The notes: generated by a model not told the origin, from the letters alone. A stretch of 64,000 bases of DNA from Devosia lucknowensis (GCF_900177655.1 NZ_FXWK01000001.1:2472686-2536685), one strand, 5' to 3'. Positions 1 to 11,383 are shown, counted from the stretch's first letter. Numbers and translations: made by a program.

Positions 1-2238
<2,238 letters not shown>

Positions 2239-2249
2239 GCCCTTCTTCT

Positions 2250-2286
2250 CCTCCCCGCTGGCGGGGGAGGCCGGGAGGGGGCGGGG
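2250..2286. repeat. palindromic intergenic repeat, family A copy 1
   Basis: The core is an inverted repeat, CTCCCC then a short loop then GGGGGAG, followed by a G-rich tail. It is a divergent member of a family found about nine times in the first 26 kb. It lies between gltB and gltD. Confidence 0.6.
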
Positions 2287-2350
2287 CAACAGGACCCGCT
2301 CTCTCAGTTGAGATCAATTCCGCGCATTGCGCGACTTAGGGGAGACAAGC

Positions 2351-3778
2351 ATGGGTAAGGTCACAGGCTTTCTCGAAATCGAACGTGAGGAACCGCGCTA
2401 CGAGCCGGCTTCCGACCGCATCCGTCACTTCGGTGAATTCACCATCCCCCTCTCCGAAGGGCGCGTGGTGGATCAGGCCGCACGCTGCATGGATTGCGGC
2501 ATCCCGTTCTGTCACGGCGATACCGGCTGCCCGGTTCACAACCAGATCCCGGACTGGAACGACCTCGTCTACAATGGCGACTGGGAGGAGGCTGCCCGCA
2601 ACCTTCATTCCACCAACAATTTCCCCGAATTCACCGGCCGCATCTGCCCCGCTCCCTGCGAGGAAGCCTGCACGCTCAACCTCGAGGACGTGCCGGTCGC
2701 CATCAAGACCGTCGAGCAGGCCATTGCCGATCGCGCCATCAAGTCTGGCTGGATCAAGCCGCAGATTCCCGCGGTCAAGACCGGCAAGCGCGTTGCCGTG
2801 GTGGGCTCGGGCCCTGCCGGCCTCGCCGCCGCCCAGCAGCTGGCCCGTGCCGGACACGATGTGCACCTTTATGAACGCGAGCCCAAGGCCGGCGGCCTGA
2901 TGCGCTACGGCATTCCTGACTTCAAGATGGAAAAGGAACACATCGACTTCCGCGTCGAGCAGATGGAAGCCGAAGGCGTAACCTTCCACTATGGCGTCAA
3001 TGTCGGCGTCACCAAGCCGCTCTCCGACCTGCAGCGCGACCACGATGCCGTGTTGCTCGCCGGCGGCGCCGAAAAGCCGCGCGATGTCGATGTTGAAGGC
3101 AAGCAGTTTGCGGGCGTGCATTTTGCCATGCCGTTCCTCGTGCAACAGAACCGCCGTGTCGGCGGCGAGGACGTCTCGGGCGAATTCCAGCTCTCGGCCG
3201 CTGGCAAGCATGTCGTGGTCGTGGGCGGCGGTGATACCGCGTCAGACTGCGTGGGCACCAGCTTCCGCCAGGGCGCCATCGCCGTCACCCAGCTCGACGT
3301 GCGCCCCATGCCGCCCGAGCTCGAGAACAAGCTGACCAACTGGCCCAACTGGGCGGTCAAGATGCGCACCTCGTCCTCCCAGGCCGAAGGCGCCATCCGC
3401 GAATTCTCCGCGGGCACGATGAAGATCGTGGGCGATGCCAAGGGTCACGTGACGGGCGTCGAATGCGCCCGCGTCGATCGCAAGCGTCAGGCCATTCCGG
3501 GCACCGAATTCATCATCAAGGCCGATATCGTCCTGCTCGCCATCGGCTTTGCCGGTCCGGTTCAGGAAGGCATGCTCAATGAGCTCGGTGGCCAGTATGA
3601 CAAGCGTGGCAATCTGTTTGCCGATACCCTGAGCTACAAGACCTCGGTTCCCAAGGTCTATGCCGCCGGTGACATGCGCCGCGGCCAGTCGCTCGTCGTC
3701 TGGGCCATCCGCGAAGGCCGCCAGGCCGCCCGCTCCATCGACTTCGACCTCATGGGCAAGACAGCGCTTCCTCGATAG
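2351..3778 (+). CDS. gltD: glutamate synthase small subunit
   Basis: This 475-residue FAD/NADPH subunit feeds electrons to GltB. The ATG at 2351 is chosen because GGGGAGA lies just upstream and the protein then starts [13 protein letters not shown], the usual GltD start. The N-terminal cysteines for 4Fe-4S clusters are visible ([34 protein letters not shown]). A first Rossmann motif, [18 protein letters not shown], sits near residue 145. A second, [16 protein letters not shown], lies near residue 290. The C-terminal [17 protein letters not shown] binds FAD. It probably forms an operon with gltB. Confidence 0.97.
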   Translation: MGKVTGFLEIEREEPRYEPASDRIRHFGEFTIPLSEGRVVDQAARCMDCGIPFCHGDTGCPVHNQIPDWNDLVYNGDWEEAARNLHSTNNFPEFTGRICPAPCEEACTLNLEDVPVAIKTVEQAIADRAIKSGWIKPQIPAVKTGKRVAVVGSGPAGLAAAQQLARAGHDVHLYEREPKAGGLMRYGIPDFKMEKEHIDFRVEQMEAEGVTFHYGVNVGVTKPLSDLQRDHDAVLLAGGAEKPRDVDVEGKQFAGVHFAMPFLVQQNRRVGGEDVSGEFQLSAAGKHVVVVGGGDTASDCVGTSFRQGAIAVTQLDVRPMPPELENKLTNWPNWAVKMRTSSSQAEGAIREFSAGTMKIVGDAKGHVTGVECARVDRKRQAIPGTEFIIKADIVLLAIGFAGPVQEGMLNELGGQYDKRGNLFADTLSYKTSVPKVYAAGDMRRGQSLVVWAIREGRQAARSIDFDLMGKTALPR

Positions 3779-3787
3779 GCCGGCGCA

Positions 3788-3823
3788 CCCCCACCCAACC
3801 TCCCCCTGAAACAGGGGGAGGAG
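3788..3823. repeat. palindromic intergenic repeat, family A copy 2
   Basis: CCCCCACCCAACCTCCCCCT, a loop, then AGGGGGAGG. It is oriented opposite to copy 3, which lies 41 bp away, so the two form a larger inverted pair just after gltD. Confidence 0.75.
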
Positions 3824-3864
3824 CGACCGGTGCGTGCCAAACATCTGCAGTTAAACGCGATGCG

Positions 3865-3900
3865 CCCCTCCCCCTTCTATAGGGGGAGGTCGGGTGGGGG
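3865..3900. repeat. palindromic intergenic repeat, family A copy 3
   Basis: CCCCTCCCCCTTCTAT, then AGGGGGAGGTCGGGTGGGGG. The right flank is the inverse of the left flank of copy 2. Together they could act as a terminator-like structure between the convergent gltD and DUF982 genes. Confidence 0.75.
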
Positions 3901-3926
3901 TTGTTTGATTTGATGGGGTCTTCACC

Positions 3927-4169
3927 TCACTCCACGAACAACCCTGCCTCCAGCGCCGCGTCCATGAACGCCACCCACGCCGTCTCGACGCTCGCGCCTT
4001 CCATGGCCGCAAGGCAGAGCTCGCTGGCGATCTTGTGCTTGTCGGTGCGATCGCCCGGCCAGTCCATCAGAAGGAAATTGCGCGCCTGCGTAGGCGTGCG
4101 GATGACGAGGAGTTCATCCGCGCTGCGAACCGTTATTGGCCGCTCCCAGGTGTGAATGGCGTCGAGCAT
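3927..4169 (-). CDS. DUF982 domain-containing protein
   Basis: An 80-residue protein matching the small DUF982 family common in rhizobia. The family signature is visible as [20 protein letters not shown], followed by a helix ending in AAMEG. The ATG at 4169 has AGGAG about 8 bp upstream. There is no signal peptide or membrane segment. It is divergent from hpt (116 bp between starts) and convergent with gltD. The family has no established function, and nothing in the context assigns one. Confidence 0.85.
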   Translation of the reverse strand: MLDAIHTWERPITVRSADELLVIRTPTQARNFLLMDWPGDRTDKHKIASELCLAAMEGASVETAWVAFMDAALEAGLFVE

Positions 4170-4285
4170 GGGCTGAGCTCCTGTCTGCGTGCTCCTGCCA
4201 ACGGTGCCCGCTTCGCGAAGTTCCTCTTGTCCATTCGCTCGCCCGGTGCTTCAACAGCAGCCGCAATTCTCCCGGCCGAGTCTCC

Positions 4286-4834
4286 ATGCCCCAAGCCCCC
4301 TACGTCGTCGACCAGCTGATCTCCGCCAAGGCGATTGCCGCCCGCGTCGAGGCGCTCGCCGCCGAGATCACCCAGACCTTCAGCGATACCGACAAGCTCG
4401 TCGTCGTCGGCCTGCTGCGAGGCTCCTTCATCTTCATCGCCGACCTCGTGCGGGAGATCGATCTGCCGGTGGAAGTGGATTTCCTCGAAGCCTCGTCCTA
4501 TGGCGATGCGATGGAATCCTCGCGCGAGGTGCGCATCCTCAAGGACCTGCGCGGCGAGATCGCCGGCCGCGACGTCCTCGTGGTCGAGGACATCATCGAC
4601 ACCGGGCATACGCTCAAGCACGTGCTCGAAATCCTCGAGACGCGTCATCCGCGCCGCATGGAAGTCTGCGCCCTCCTCAACAAGCCCAGCCGCCGCGAGG
4701 CCGAAGTCCCAGCAAAATGGATCGGCTTCGACATTCCCGACGAATTCGTCGTCGGCTACGGCATCGACTACGCCCAGCGCAACCGCAACCTGCCCCACAT
4801 CGGCAAGGTGCGGTTTGTGGATGAACAGCCTTAG
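4286..4834 (+). CDS. hpt: hypoxanthine phosphoribosyltransferase
   Basis: A 182-residue type I phosphoribosyltransferase for purine salvage, converting hypoxanthine or guanine plus PRPP to IMP or GMP. The PRPP-binding loop is [17 protein letters not shown] near residue 95, preceded by the family motif [16 protein letters not shown]. The start at 4286 gives [17 protein letters not shown], a normal Hpt N-terminus; longer starts read into non-homologous sequence. It ends 13 bp from the stop of the convergent dehydratase gene. Confidence 0.93.
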   Translation: MPQAPYVVDQLISAKAIAARVEALAAEITQTFSDTDKLVVVGLLRGSFIFIADLVREIDLPVEVDFLEASSYGDAMESSREVRILKDLRGEIAGRDVLVVEDIIDTGHTLKHVLEILETRHPRRMEVCALLNKPSRREAEVPAKWIGFDIPDEFVVGYGIDYAQRNRNLPHIGKVRFVDEQP

Positions 4835-4847
4835 CAAGCACCGGGTC

Positions 4848-6398
4848 CTACATCACCGCCCCGACCTGCCAGGGCACGAACTCGTTGTCGCCATAGCCCA
4901 GCGCTTCCGACTTGGTTTCCTCGCCCGAAGCCACGCGCAGCATGAGATCGAAAATCTCCTGCCCCTTGGCCTCGATGCTCACACCCTCGACGATATCGCC
5001 GCAATTGATGTCCATGTCCTCGGTCATGCGCTGATACATGTCCGAATTGGTGGCGAGCTTGATCGAGGGCACCGGCTTGCAGCCATAGGCCGAGCCGCGC
5101 CCGGTAGTGAAGGCCAGGATATTGGCGCCACCGGCCACCTGCCCTGTCGCCGACACCGGGTCGAAGCCGGGCGTATCCATGAACACGAACCCCTTTTCCG
5201 TGACCTTCTCGGCATATTCGTAGACCGCCGTCAGTGGCGTCGTGCCACCCTTGGCCGCCGCACCGAGCGACTTCTCGAGGATGGTCGTCAGCCCACCCAG
5301 CTTGTTGCCGGGCGAGGGATTGTTGTTCATCTCGCCCCTGTTACGCCGCGTGTAGTCTTCCCACCAGTGGATGCGCTCGATCAGCTTCTCGCCCACGTCG
5401 CGCGATGCGGCGCGCCGCGTCAGCAGATGCTCCGCCCCATAGATTTCCGGCGTCTCCGAAAGAATGGCCGTACCGCCATTGCGCACCAGGATATCCGCCG
5501 CAACGCCGAGCGCCGGGTTGGCGGTAATGCCCGAATAGCCGTCCGATCCCCCGCATTGCAGGGCCAGCGTCAGGTGGCTGGCATCCACCGTCTCGCGCCG
5601 TGCCGCAGCCGCGATCGGCAGCATCTCCTTGACCTTCTCGACACCCCACTCGATCATCCTGCGCGTGCCGCCGCGCTCCTGGATCGTCATGGTCTGGAAG
5701 GTCTCGCCCTCCTCGATGCCGTAGAGCTCCTTCATCCGGCCGATCTGGAACACTTCGCATCCCAGGCCCACCAGCAGCGCCGCGCCCAGATTGGGGTTGG
5801 ACGTATAGCCCCACTGCGTGCGCTTCAGAATATCGAAGCCTTCGCCCCGGCTTTCCATGCCGCAACCCGTGCCGTGAACGAAGGGCACGACACCGTCGAT
5901 CTCCGGATAATCCTCGAGCAGGCCCGAGCGATTGACCGCATCGGCCACGAACTTGGCCACCGTCGCCGAGCAGTTCACCGAGGTCAGGATGCCGATGTAA
6001 TTGCGCGTCCCGACCGTGCCGTTCGCCCGCTTGTAGCCCTGGAACGTCGCTCGTTGCGCCGGCGGCAGGAAATCCACCGGCACCGCGCCTTCGGCAAAGG
6101 CATAGTCATGCGTCAGCGTGCCGTCGGGTCCGCCCATGCCGCAATTGTGCTCGTGCACCCAGTCGCCCGGAACGATTGCCTCGCTCGCAAAGCCGATGAT
6201 CTGCCCGAACTTGACCACCGCCTCGCCCGCCCCGATCGGTCGCGTCGCGAACTTGTGCCCGCGCGGCACGCGGCGCACGATGGAAACGCCCTGCGCGGTT
6301 TCCGTTCCGACGTCGAGATTGGCCAGCGCCACGGCGATATTGTCGGCTGCATTCAGAACCAGCGTCTTGCCTTGCGGCGGGGTCAGGATGTCATTCAT
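4848..6398 (-). CDS. UxaA/GarD-family sugar-acid dehydratase (altronate dehydratase family; possible L-fuconate dehydratase)
   Basis: A 516-residue full-length member of the altronate/galactarate dehydratase family. It has an N-terminal SAF-type domain (about 1-90), then the large catalytic part. Conserved motifs include GYKRANGTVGTRNYIGI, the metal-site region HGTGCGMES, CGGSDGYSGITANPALG, NNPSPGNKLGGLTTI and FTTGRGSAYGCKPVPSIK. Family members dehydrate altronate or galactarate to 2-keto-3-deoxy acids. Here it diverges from a GntR regulator, an FucU mutarotase and a fumarylacetoacetase-fold hydrolase. That context points to L-fuconate as the substrate (inference); altronate remains possible. 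Confidence 0.87.
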   Translation of the reverse strand: MNDILTPPQGKTLVLNAADNIAVALANLDVGTETAQGVSIVRRVPRGHKFATRPIGAGEAVVKFGQIIGFASEAIVPGDWVHEHNCGMGGPDGTLTHDYAFAEGAVPVDFLPPAQRATFQGYKRANGTVGTRNYIGILTSVNCSATVAKFVADAVNRSGLLEDYPEIDGVVPFVHGTGCGMESRGEGFDILKRTQWGYTSNPNLGAALLVGLGCEVFQIGRMKELYGIEEGETFQTMTIQERGGTRRMIEWGVEKVKEMLPIAAAARRETVDASHLTLALQCGGSDGYSGITANPALGVAADILVRNGGTAILSETPEIYGAEHLLTRRAASRDVGEKLIERIHWWEDYTRRNRGEMNNNPSPGNKLGGLTTILEKSLGAAAKGGTTPLTAVYEYAEKVTEKGFVFMDTPGFDPVSATGQVAGGANILAFTTGRGSAYGCKPVPSIKLATNSDMYQRMTEDMDINCGDIVEGVSIEAKGQEIFDLMLRVASGEETKSEALGYGDNEFVPWQVGAVM

Positions 6399-6504
6399 CG
6401 CTCAGGGCCTTGGGTCAGGTAAGGGTGCTTTACGCCTTTGGAAATTCCCCGCAGATTGCGCCCGCAATCGGAGGGACCGGCATTGTCATTCAGCGCTCGA
6501 CTAA

Positions 6505-6516
6505 CTAACATGTTAG
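6505..6516. promoter_or_regulatory. palindromic operator CTAACATGTTAG at the start of the GntR gene
   Basis: A perfect 12-bp palindrome ending 1 bp before the ATG of the GntR regulator, in the divergent gap with the dehydratase gene. The same sequence, extended to 14 bp, occurs upstream of the LldD-like gene at 23621-23634. Autoregulation by the adjacent GntR/FCD protein is inferred. Confidence 0.7.
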
Positions 6517-6517
6517 C

Positions 6518-7267
6518 ATGAAAACGGAAGTCGGTCCTTATCAATTTCTAGGCGCAGCAGGCGATTTCTCGCGCGGCACCGTCACGGTCGATGTCACCAA
6601 TGCGCTGCGCCATGCCATCGTGACGCTGGCGCTGCCCCCCGGCACCGTGCTCGACAAGACGGCCATCTGCGCCCAGCTCGGGGTCTCCCGTTTCCCCGTC
6701 AGCGAGGCGCTGGCGCGGCTGGCCGATGAGGGCTTGGTCGATATTCTGCCCCAGCGCGGCTCCATCGTCTCCCGGGTCAAGATCGCCGACGTCCGCGAAT
6801 ACATGCTCATTCGCAAGGGTCTCGAGAGCGAGGCGCTCCGCGTGCTCATCGGCCGGCACGATGCCGACGCCATCGAAGCCCTGCATGCCAACATGGCCGC
6901 CCAGCGCGATGCAGCGGCCCGCGACGACGCCGAAACCTTCCACCAGATCGACGTCGATTTCCACGACATCATCTTCCGCTCCCTGCGCATGACCAAGGTC
7001 AAGTCGATCATCGACAAGGCTCGCGCCAATCTCGACCGCGCCCGGCGCCTGATCATCACGCCACGCCGTCTCAACCATACCATCGCCGAGCATCAGGCCA
7101 TCTTCGATGGCATCCTTGCGCGCGACACCCAACAGGCCATGACGGCGATCCGGGCCCATATCGATGCGGTCATGGTCGAACTCTTCGCCTTCGCCCAGGC
7201 CCATCCGTCGCTGTTCGCCGACGGCCACGATTTCACCGCCGAGGACAACGACTTTCCCTTCGGCTAG
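6518..7267 (+). CDS. GntR-family transcriptional regulator (FadR/FCD subfamily)
   Basis: A 249-residue regulator. An N-terminal winged helix-turn-helix (about 25-85) shows the GntR pattern: LPPGTVLDKTAICAQLGVSR, then SEALARLADEGLV. A C-terminal FCD ligand domain (about 95-225) contains the metal-binding motif HQIDVDFHDIIF and later HQAIFDGI and HIDAV. No Shine-Dalgarno is visible before the ATG, and a palindromic operator ends 1 bp upstream, so the transcript may be leaderless. The next gene, fucU, starts 13 bp after the stop. It probably controls the sugar-acid cluster on both sides and, by the shared palindrome, a distant lactate dehydrogenase gene. Confidence 0.92.
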   Translation: MKTEVGPYQFLGAAGDFSRGTVTVDVTNALRHAIVTLALPPGTVLDKTAICAQLGVSRFPVSEALARLADEGLVDILPQRGSIVSRVKIADVREYMLIRKGLESEALRVLIGRHDADAIEALHANMAAQRDAAARDDAETFHQIDVDFHDIIFRSLRMTKVKSIIDKARANLDRARRLIITPRRLNHTIAEHQAIFDGILARDTQQAMTAIRAHIDAVMVELFAFAQAHPSLFADGHDFTAEDNDFPFG

Positions 7268-7280
7268 CGAGAAACGGATC

Positions 7281-7739
7281 ATGCTGAAAAACATTCCCGC
7301 CCTACTGGGGCCTGAGCTGCTCTCGACCCTGCGCGCCATGGGACACGGCGACGAACTGGTCATCGCCGATGCCAATTTTCCGGCCGAGTTCCTGGGTCCG
7401 CTGGTGATCCGCGCCGATGGCATCACAGCCACGGCCATGCTCGATGCCGTCCTGACGCTGCTCCCACTCGATCAGTTCGTCGATGAAACCGCCATCGGCA
7501 TGCAGGTGGTCGGCGAGCCGGCTGCGCGCCAGCCCATCGACGACGAGTTTGAAGCCATCATCGCCCGCCACGAACCCGAAAAGCACTATTCCAAGATCGA
7601 GCGCTTCGCCTTCTACGACCGCGCCCGCAAGGCCGCCGCCGTCATCCAGACCGGCGAAACCCGCCTCTATGGCAATATCATCCTCAAGAAGGGCGTCATC
7701 CGCCCCACGTCTGCTGAATTCTCGGAGAGACCACAATGA
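7281..7739 (+). CDS. fucU: L-fucose mutarotase (RbsD/FucU family)
   Basis: A 152-residue RbsD/FucU protein that interconverts the anomers of L-fucose. The start MLKNIPALLGPELLS, the motif MGHGDELVIADANFPAE and the C-terminal RFAFYDRARKAAA with YGNIILKKGV follow E. coli FucU closely, and more closely than RbsD. The ATG at 7281 is chosen for this match. It lies 13 bp after the GntR gene and overlaps the next gene by 4 bp (ATGA), so the three genes form an operon. It is the clearest sign that the cluster handles L-fucose or a related 6-deoxy sugar. Confidence 0.9.
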   Translation: MLKNIPALLGPELLSTLRAMGHGDELVIADANFPAEFLGPLVIRADGITATAMLDAVLTLLPLDQFVDETAIGMQVVGEPAARQPIDDEFEAIIARHEPEKHYSKIERFAFYDRARKAAAVIQTGETRLYGNIILKKGVIRPTSAEFSERPQ

Positions 7740-8587
7740 AACTGCTTCGCGTTGGCGCCAAGGGCGCTGAAAAGCCCGCAATCTTTGCCGCCGACGGCAC
7801 GATCCGTGATCTCTCCGGCGTCGTGCCGGATATCGCCGGGGCGACCCTGCTGCCCGAGGGCCTGGCCAGGATAGCAGCGACAGACATCGACACCCTGCCA
7901 CAGCTTTCGGCGTCCGAGCGGATCGGACCCTGCGTGGGCAATGTCGGCAAGTTCATCTGCATCGGCCTCAACTACGCCGATCACGCTGCCGAAACCGGCG
8001 CCAAGATCCCCGAGGAGCCGATCATCTTCATGAAGGCCACCAGCGCCATCATCGGCCCCAATGACGACGTGATCATCCCAAAATACGCCATCAAGCCCGA
8101 CTGGGAGGTCGAGCTGGCCGTGGTCATCGGTAAGGAGGCCCGCTACGTCGAGGAGGCCGACGCGCTCGACCATGTCGCCGGCTACTGCGTCTGCAACGAC
8201 GTCTCCGAACGGCACTTCCAGACCGAGCGCGGCGGCACCTGGGACAAGGGCAAGGGCGCCGACACCTTCGGGCCCATCGGTCCCTGGCTCGTCACCCGCG
8301 ACGAAGTTCCCGATCCGCAGAACCTCAAGATGTGGCTCGAAGTCGATGGCAAGCGCTATCAGGATGGCTCGACCACGACGATGATCTTCGGCATCGCCAA
8401 GATCGTTTCCTACGTCTCCCACTTCATGAGCCTCCAGCCCGGCGACGTCATCACCACAGGCACGCCCCCCGGCGTCGGCATGGGTGTCCGCCCCGAGCCC
8501 GTCTGGCTCAAACCCGGCAATGTCATGCATCTGGGCATCCAGGGTCTGGGCGAACAGCGGCAGAACGTGAAGGCCTACTCGGCCTGA
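7736..8587 (+). CDS. fumarylacetoacetate hydrolase family protein, probable 2,4-diketo-3-deoxy-L-fuconate hydrolase
   Basis: A 283-residue FAH-superfamily enzyme. The catalytic domain (about 75-280) shows the usual pattern: GLNYADHAAETG, EEPIIFMKATSAIIGP, the acidic metal-site stretch DWEVELAVVIG, GYCVCNDVSERHFQ and TTGTPPGVGMG. The WDKGKGADTFGPIGPWLVT segment is typical of the diketo-deoxy-fuconate/rhamnonate hydrolase and ureidoglycolate lyase-like group. The known fuconate enzyme yields pyruvate plus L-lactate. The 4-bp overlap with fucU supports that assignment. Exact substrate is inferred from context. Confidence 0.85.
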   Translation: MKLLRVGAKGAEKPAIFAADGTIRDLSGVVPDIAGATLLPEGLARIAATDIDTLPQLSASERIGPCVGNVGKFICIGLNYADHAAETGAKIPEEPIIFMKATSAIIGPNDDVIIPKYAIKPDWEVELAVVIGKEARYVEEADALDHVAGYCVCNDVSERHFQTERGGTWDKGKGADTFGPIGPWLVTRDEVPDPQNLKMWLEVDGKRYQDGSTTTMIFGIAKIVSYVSHFMSLQPGDVITTGTPPGVGMGVRPEPVWLKPGNVMHLGIQGLGEQRQNVKAYSA

Positions 8588-8624
8588 AATCTCCACCTCC
8601 TTCATAAGGCCTGACCTTCCTCCT

Positions 8625-8659
8625 CCTCCCCCTCCTTAAGGGGGAGGCCGGGTGGGGGT
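8625..8659. repeat. palindromic intergenic repeat, family A copy 4
   Basis: CCTCCCCCTCCTTAAGGGGGAGG, then a GGGTGGGGG tail. It lies between the hydrolase gene and nadB. Confidence 0.75.
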
Positions 8660-8682
8660 GCACCCAACACCACCACCGATCC

Positions 8683-8705
8683 GTCCTCGGGCTCGACCCG
8701 AGGAC
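8683..8705. repeat. palindromic repeat, family B copy 1
   Basis: An inverted repeat, GTCCTCGGG then CTCGA then CCCGAGGAC, in the gap before nadB. Similar CCTCGGG/CCCGAGG palindromes recur near 15.5 kb. Confidence 0.65.
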
Positions 8706-8835
8706 CACGCGCAGCACCCACCAGATTGCAAATGACCCTCGGATCAAGTCCGGTGGCTGCCCAGCGGGGGTGAAACCTCTCCTTGCCCCCACTGCCCGCA
8801 CAAGCTAAGCCCCTTGCCATCCTGGGGAGGAGCTC

Positions 8836-10422
8836 GTGACAACCTTCGACAACACCCTCAACGCCGACGGCGCCCTCATCGTCGGTGCTGGTCTCGCAGG
8901 CCTCTTCACTGCGCTCAAGCTCGCGCCGCGTCCGGTCACCGTGCTCTCGCCCAAGCCGCTCGGCACCGGCGCCTCCTCCGCCTGGGCGCAGGGCGGGGTC
9001 GCTGCGGCCATGGGTGAAGGTGACAGCCCTCATGCTCATGCGCAGGACACCGAAATGGCCGGCGCCGGCATCGTCGATCATGGCATCGCCGAAAGCGTCA
9101 CGGCAGAAGCCGTAGCGCGCATCGAAGACCTCGCCCGCTGGGGCACCCCTTTCGATCGGGACGATTTCGGCAATTTCGAGCTCGGGCGCGAGGCGGCCCA
9201 CTCCGCCAACCGCATCGTCAAGGTCGAAGGTGATCGCGCCGGCTGGGCCATCATGCAGGCCATCATCGCCCAGGTGCGCAAGACGCCCTCGATCCGCGTC
9301 GTTGAAGGCATCACGGCCCTCAGCCTCGCGCGCGACAACGGCCGCATCGTCGGCATCTATGGACGGCGCCTTGGCGATCGCTATTCCGAACCCATCTTCA
9401 TTCGCGCGCGCGCCACCGTTCTCGCCGCCGGTGGCCTGGGCGGCCTTTATGCGGTCACCACCAATCCGCCCGGCGTGCGTGGCCACGCCCTGGGCATGGC
9501 GGCGCGCGCAGGGGCCATCATTGCCGACCCCGAATTCGTGCAGTTCCACCCCACCGCCATCGCCACGGGTGCCGATCCGGCCCCGCTCGCCACCGAAGCG
9601 CTGCGCGGCGAAGGCGCCATTCTCGTCAACGATCTGGGCGAGCGCTTCATGCCCGCCATTCATCCCGATGCCGAGCTGGCCCCGCGCGATGTCGTCGCCC
9701 GCGCCAATTTCCGGCAGATCCAGGCCGGACGGCAGGTCTTTCTCGATACGCGTCAGGCGCTGGGAGCCGATATCCTCACCCGTTTCCCCACCGTCTCGAA
9801 ATATTGCCGCGACGCCGGCATCGACCCGGTCAACGGCATGATCCCGGTGACGCCCGCTGCCCATTTCCACATGGGCGGCGTCAAGGTCGACGAACGTGGG
9901 CGCTCGTCACTGCCGGGCCTATGGGTTTGTGGCGAAGCAAGCTGCACGGGCCTGCATGGCGCCAATCGCCTGGCATCCAATTCCCTGCTCGAGGCCGTGG
10001 TCTATGGCGCGCGGATCGCAGAGGATATCGGCGGTCTCGAACCGCAGCGCGAACTCACGCCCTTCAAGGGCATCGAGTGGGATGAGGCCGAGGGCGCCCG
10101 GGCCGAGGAAGTGCTTCGCAACACCCCCGCCGTGCAGGACCTGCGCCGGGTCATGACCGATCTTGTCGGCGTCGAGCGCGACGCCGCAGGCCTGCGCACC
10201 GCCCTTCGCGAGATCGCCCGTCTCGAGGCCACGGCCGAACGGGTCACAAGCGCCTATCTCAACATGACCACCTCGGCCACGCTCGTCGCCGCGGCGGCCC
10301 TGAAACGCACCGAGAGCCGCGGCGGTCACTTCCGCATCGACTTCCCCGACTCCAACGAAGCCTGGGAACACCACACCGAAATGACGCTGTCAGAAGCGCT
10401 TTCCATCCGCGCGGAAGCCTGA
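8836..10422 (+). CDS. nadB: L-aspartate oxidase
   Basis: A 528-residue FAD enzyme that oxidises L-aspartate to iminoaspartate, the first step of NAD synthesis. The GTG at 8836 follows GGGGAGGAG at good spacing. The N-terminal FAD motif is ALIVGAGLAGLFTALKLA. Further flavoprotein motifs are SSAWAQGGVAAAMGE, TVLAAGGLGGLYAVTTNP, FVQFHPTAI, AAHFHMGGVKVDERGRSSL and GLHGANRLASNSLLEA. The C-terminal helical domain starts near residue 420. The partner nadA is 16 kb downstream rather than adjacent, and nadC is not in the window. Confidence 0.96.
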   Translation: MTTFDNTLNADGALIVGAGLAGLFTALKLAPRPVTVLSPKPLGTGASSAWAQGGVAAAMGEGDSPHAHAQDTEMAGAGIVDHGIAESVTAEAVARIEDLARWGTPFDRDDFGNFELGREAAHSANRIVKVEGDRAGWAIMQAIIAQVRKTPSIRVVEGITALSLARDNGRIVGIYGRRLGDRYSEPIFIRARATVLAAGGLGGLYAVTTNPPGVRGHALGMAARAGAIIADPEFVQFHPTAIATGADPAPLATEALRGEGAILVNDLGERFMPAIHPDAELAPRDVVARANFRQIQAGRQVFLDTRQALGADILTRFPTVSKYCRDAGIDPVNGMIPVTPAAHFHMGGVKVDERGRSSLPGLWVCGEASCTGLHGANRLASNSLLEAVVYGARIAEDIGGLEPQRELTPFKGIEWDEAEGARAEEVLRNTPAVQDLRRVMTDLVGVERDAAGLRTALREIARLEATAERVTSAYLNMTTSATLVAAAALKRTESRGGHFRIDFPDSNEAWEHHTEMTLSEALSIRAEA

Positions 10423-10431
10423 CGACAGCGC

Positions 10432-11307
10432 TCACTCGGTCAGCAAATACGTCGCCAGCGCCGTCAGGTCTTCGTCCGTCCAATGCGAGGTGGAATCGGC
10501 GATCACTTCGCCCATCGAACCGCCCAGCACGTCGAAGCCCGGGGTAAACCCGTCCTTGAGCGTCTGCACCAGCGTTGGCACATCGTAACCTTCTTCGGTA
10601 AGCGCCGCGGCCGTCAGCGCCGGAGCCCGACCGCCGGTTCCGCCGGGCGAGCCGGTGAGGGCCTTGTCCCATTCGAGCGCCCCCAGCGCGTTGCGGGGCG
10701 TGTGGCAGGCCACACAATGGGCCGGGCCATAAGCGAGATACTTGCCGCGATTGTACTGCTCGCTCTGTCCCTCCTCGGGGCTGAAGCGCGCCGGGCGGAA
10801 GAACAGGTTCTGCCAGCCGGCCATCGCCAGCCGGATGTTGAACGGGAACGGCACCTGGCTTTCGCCCGCCGGCGTCGAAACCGGTTCCGTCGCCATCAGT
10901 GCGGCATAGAGATCGACGATCTCCTGGTCGCTCATCAGCGTGTAGTTTTCATAGGGGAAGGTTGGATAGAGGTGCCCCTGCGGTCCCATGCCATTGCTCA
11001 TGGCATCGGAGAACTGCTGCACCGTCCACCGGCCGATGCCGACATCCGGGTCCGAGGTGATATTGGGCGGAACGAACGTACCAAATGCGGTTTCGAGGCC
11101 GACGCCGCCGGCCAGTTCCGCACCGCCGGCAGCAGCATTGGTGTGGCAGGCGACGCATCCGCCCAGGCGGATCAGGTAGTCACCGCGCGCCACATCCCCG
11201 ACAAGGGTCAGGTCGCGCGCCGGCCCCGTCACCGGCTTGAGGAAATAGGCCGCGGTCGCCGCGCCCAGAACCACCACGACACCCAGAACAATCCATCTCC
11301 GCCGCAT
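10432..11307 (-). CDS. membrane-anchored diheme cytochrome c
   Basis: A ~291-residue protein with an N-terminal membrane anchor (about residues 5-23, IVLGVVVVLGAATAAYF) and two cytochrome c domains. Each has a CVACH heme site: GGCVACHTN near residue 50 and AHCVACHTPRN near residue 195. The layout resembles cytochrome subunits of membrane-bound sugar and alcohol dehydrogenases, but no dehydrogenase is adjacent. The ATG at 11307 is preferred because TTGGGGTG lies ~6 bp upstream; a GTG at 11316 is possible. It converges on nadB with 9 bp between the stops. It likely passes electrons in the periplasm; the donor is unknown. Confidence 0.85.
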   Translation of the reverse strand: MRRRWIVLGVVVVLGAATAAYFLKPVTGPARDLTLVGDVARGDYLIRLGGCVACHTNAAAGGAELAGGVGLETAFGTFVPPNITSDPDVGIGRWTVQQFSDAMSNGMGPQGHLYPTFPYENYTLMSDQEIVDLYAALMATEPVSTPAGESQVPFPFNIRLAMAGWQNLFFRPARFSPEEGQSEQYNRGKYLAYGPAHCVACHTPRNALGALEWDKALTGSPGGTGGRAPALTAAALTEEGYDVPTLVQTLKDGFTPGFDVLGGSMGEVIADSTSHWTDEDLTALATYLLTE

Positions 11308-11365
11308 GACGAACACCCCAAGACGCTATCACGGGATAGAGAGCAGAGCGGCATCGCGCTGGCAA

Positions 11366-11381
11366 CTAACGGAAATGTTAG
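11366..11381. promoter_or_regulatory. CTAAC-N6-GTTAG inverted repeat upstream of cytochrome c gene
   Basis: Two half-sites matching those of the CTAACATGTTAG operator, but with 6 bp rather than 2 bp between them. It lies 59 bp upstream of the cytochrome start. It may be a weak related site or chance. Confidence 0.25.
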
Positions 11382-11383
11382 CT

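Noticed and set aside
4335..6422. A 695-codon open frame on the plus strand antisense to the UxaA-family gene
   Set aside because: It is a shadow of high-GC coding sequence on the other strand; it has no domain, and its start lies inside hpt.
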